Source: Opitutaceae bacterium
Lineage (GTDB): Bacteria > Verrucomicrobiota > Verrucomicrobiia > Opitutales > Opitutaceae
NCBI GenBank assembly: GCA_003151515.1
Contig: PLXS01000007.1
Coordinates: 1-64,000 of the forward strand
Reading direction: 5' to 3'
DNA length: 64,000 nucleotides
This document shows positions 63,959-64,000 of the stretch, piece by piece. Below the pieces are notes generated by a model that searched no databases, was not told the origin of the DNA, and saw only the letters and a program-made list of their open reading frames with translations. Position 1 is the first letter of the stretch, and each line of letters begins with the position of its first letter. Both the position numbers and the translations under genes were made by a program.

Positions 63959-64000
63959 CGCCCATGGGCGAAGGCCATTGAGCGAGCGAATAGCAGTCAC

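Noticed and set aside
63979-64000. TTG start of a further gene at the right edge
   Set aside because: Only seven codons (MSERIAV) are visible; too little to support a gene call.

Overview
The window reads as chromosome from a high-GC Gram-negative bacterium. It makes lipid A (lpxA near the right end), has two heptosyltransferase-type LPS core enzymes, a lipid A acyltransferase-like domain, a phosphoethanolamine transferase-like protein and ABC-dependent polysaccharide export. Protein flavour (a UDP-glucose dehydrogenase close to the eukaryotic type, a lipid A acyltransferase-GT9 fusion, few clear Shine-Dalgarno sites) suggests the PVC group, perhaps Verrucomicrobiota of the Opitutales kind. 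That placement is an inference from protein character, not from a search.

Layout. 23-3940 (minus): two oligopeptide/dipeptide ABC ATPases and the acyltransferase-GT9 fusion. 4019-12026: housekeeping, with a GT9 enzyme, serS, tilS, ftsH and ugd on plus, then alr and tsaB on minus. 12800-18009: tig, clpP, clpX, an M42 aminopeptidase on minus, and hisA. 17987-39876 (all minus): a large surface-glycan cluster. It holds a flavin disulfide reductase-like enzyme, a polyprenyl-phosphate sugar-1-phosphate transferase, an O-antigen ligase-like protein, a Wzy-like polymerase, many GT2/GT4 glycosyltransferases, a fucosyltransferase-like GT11, two acyl or deacyl modifiers, an amidotransferase (asparagine synthase family), two FkbM methyltransferases, and the exporter Wzt/Wzm. 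40255-41804: a DJ-1/PfpI protein, a YbaB/EbfC protein and recR. 41867-54192: a second glycan cluster, mostly minus, with GTs, three more FkbM methyltransferases, a hexapeptide acetyltransferase, and one plus-strand phosphoethanolamine transferase-like gene.

54326-61283 (plus): a tRNA-Gly(CCC), then a tight operon of type IV secretion/conjugation-like genes. The order is small membrane protein in the VirB2 position, VirB3, VirB4 ATPase, VirB7-like lipoprotein, VirB5, VirB6, then a DUF2937-like membrane protein. No VirB8, VirB9, VirB10, VirB11, VirD4, relaxase or integrase is in the window, and core genes resume at once (aroB, an unassigned protein, lpxA). This reduced locus is the most unusual thing here.

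How the genes work together. Nucleotide-sugar supply (Ugd), initiation on a lipid carrier (sugar transferase), chain building (GTs), decoration (FkbM methyl groups, acetyl groups, amidation, deacetylation), export (Wzm/Wzt with a C-terminal glycan-binding domain) and attachment (O-antigen ligase-like) together describe an elaborate LPS O-antigen or capsule. Many genes in these clusters overlap their neighbour by 4 bases (ATGA or GTGA), which indicates long translationally coupled transcripts. Most start choices below rest on those overlaps.
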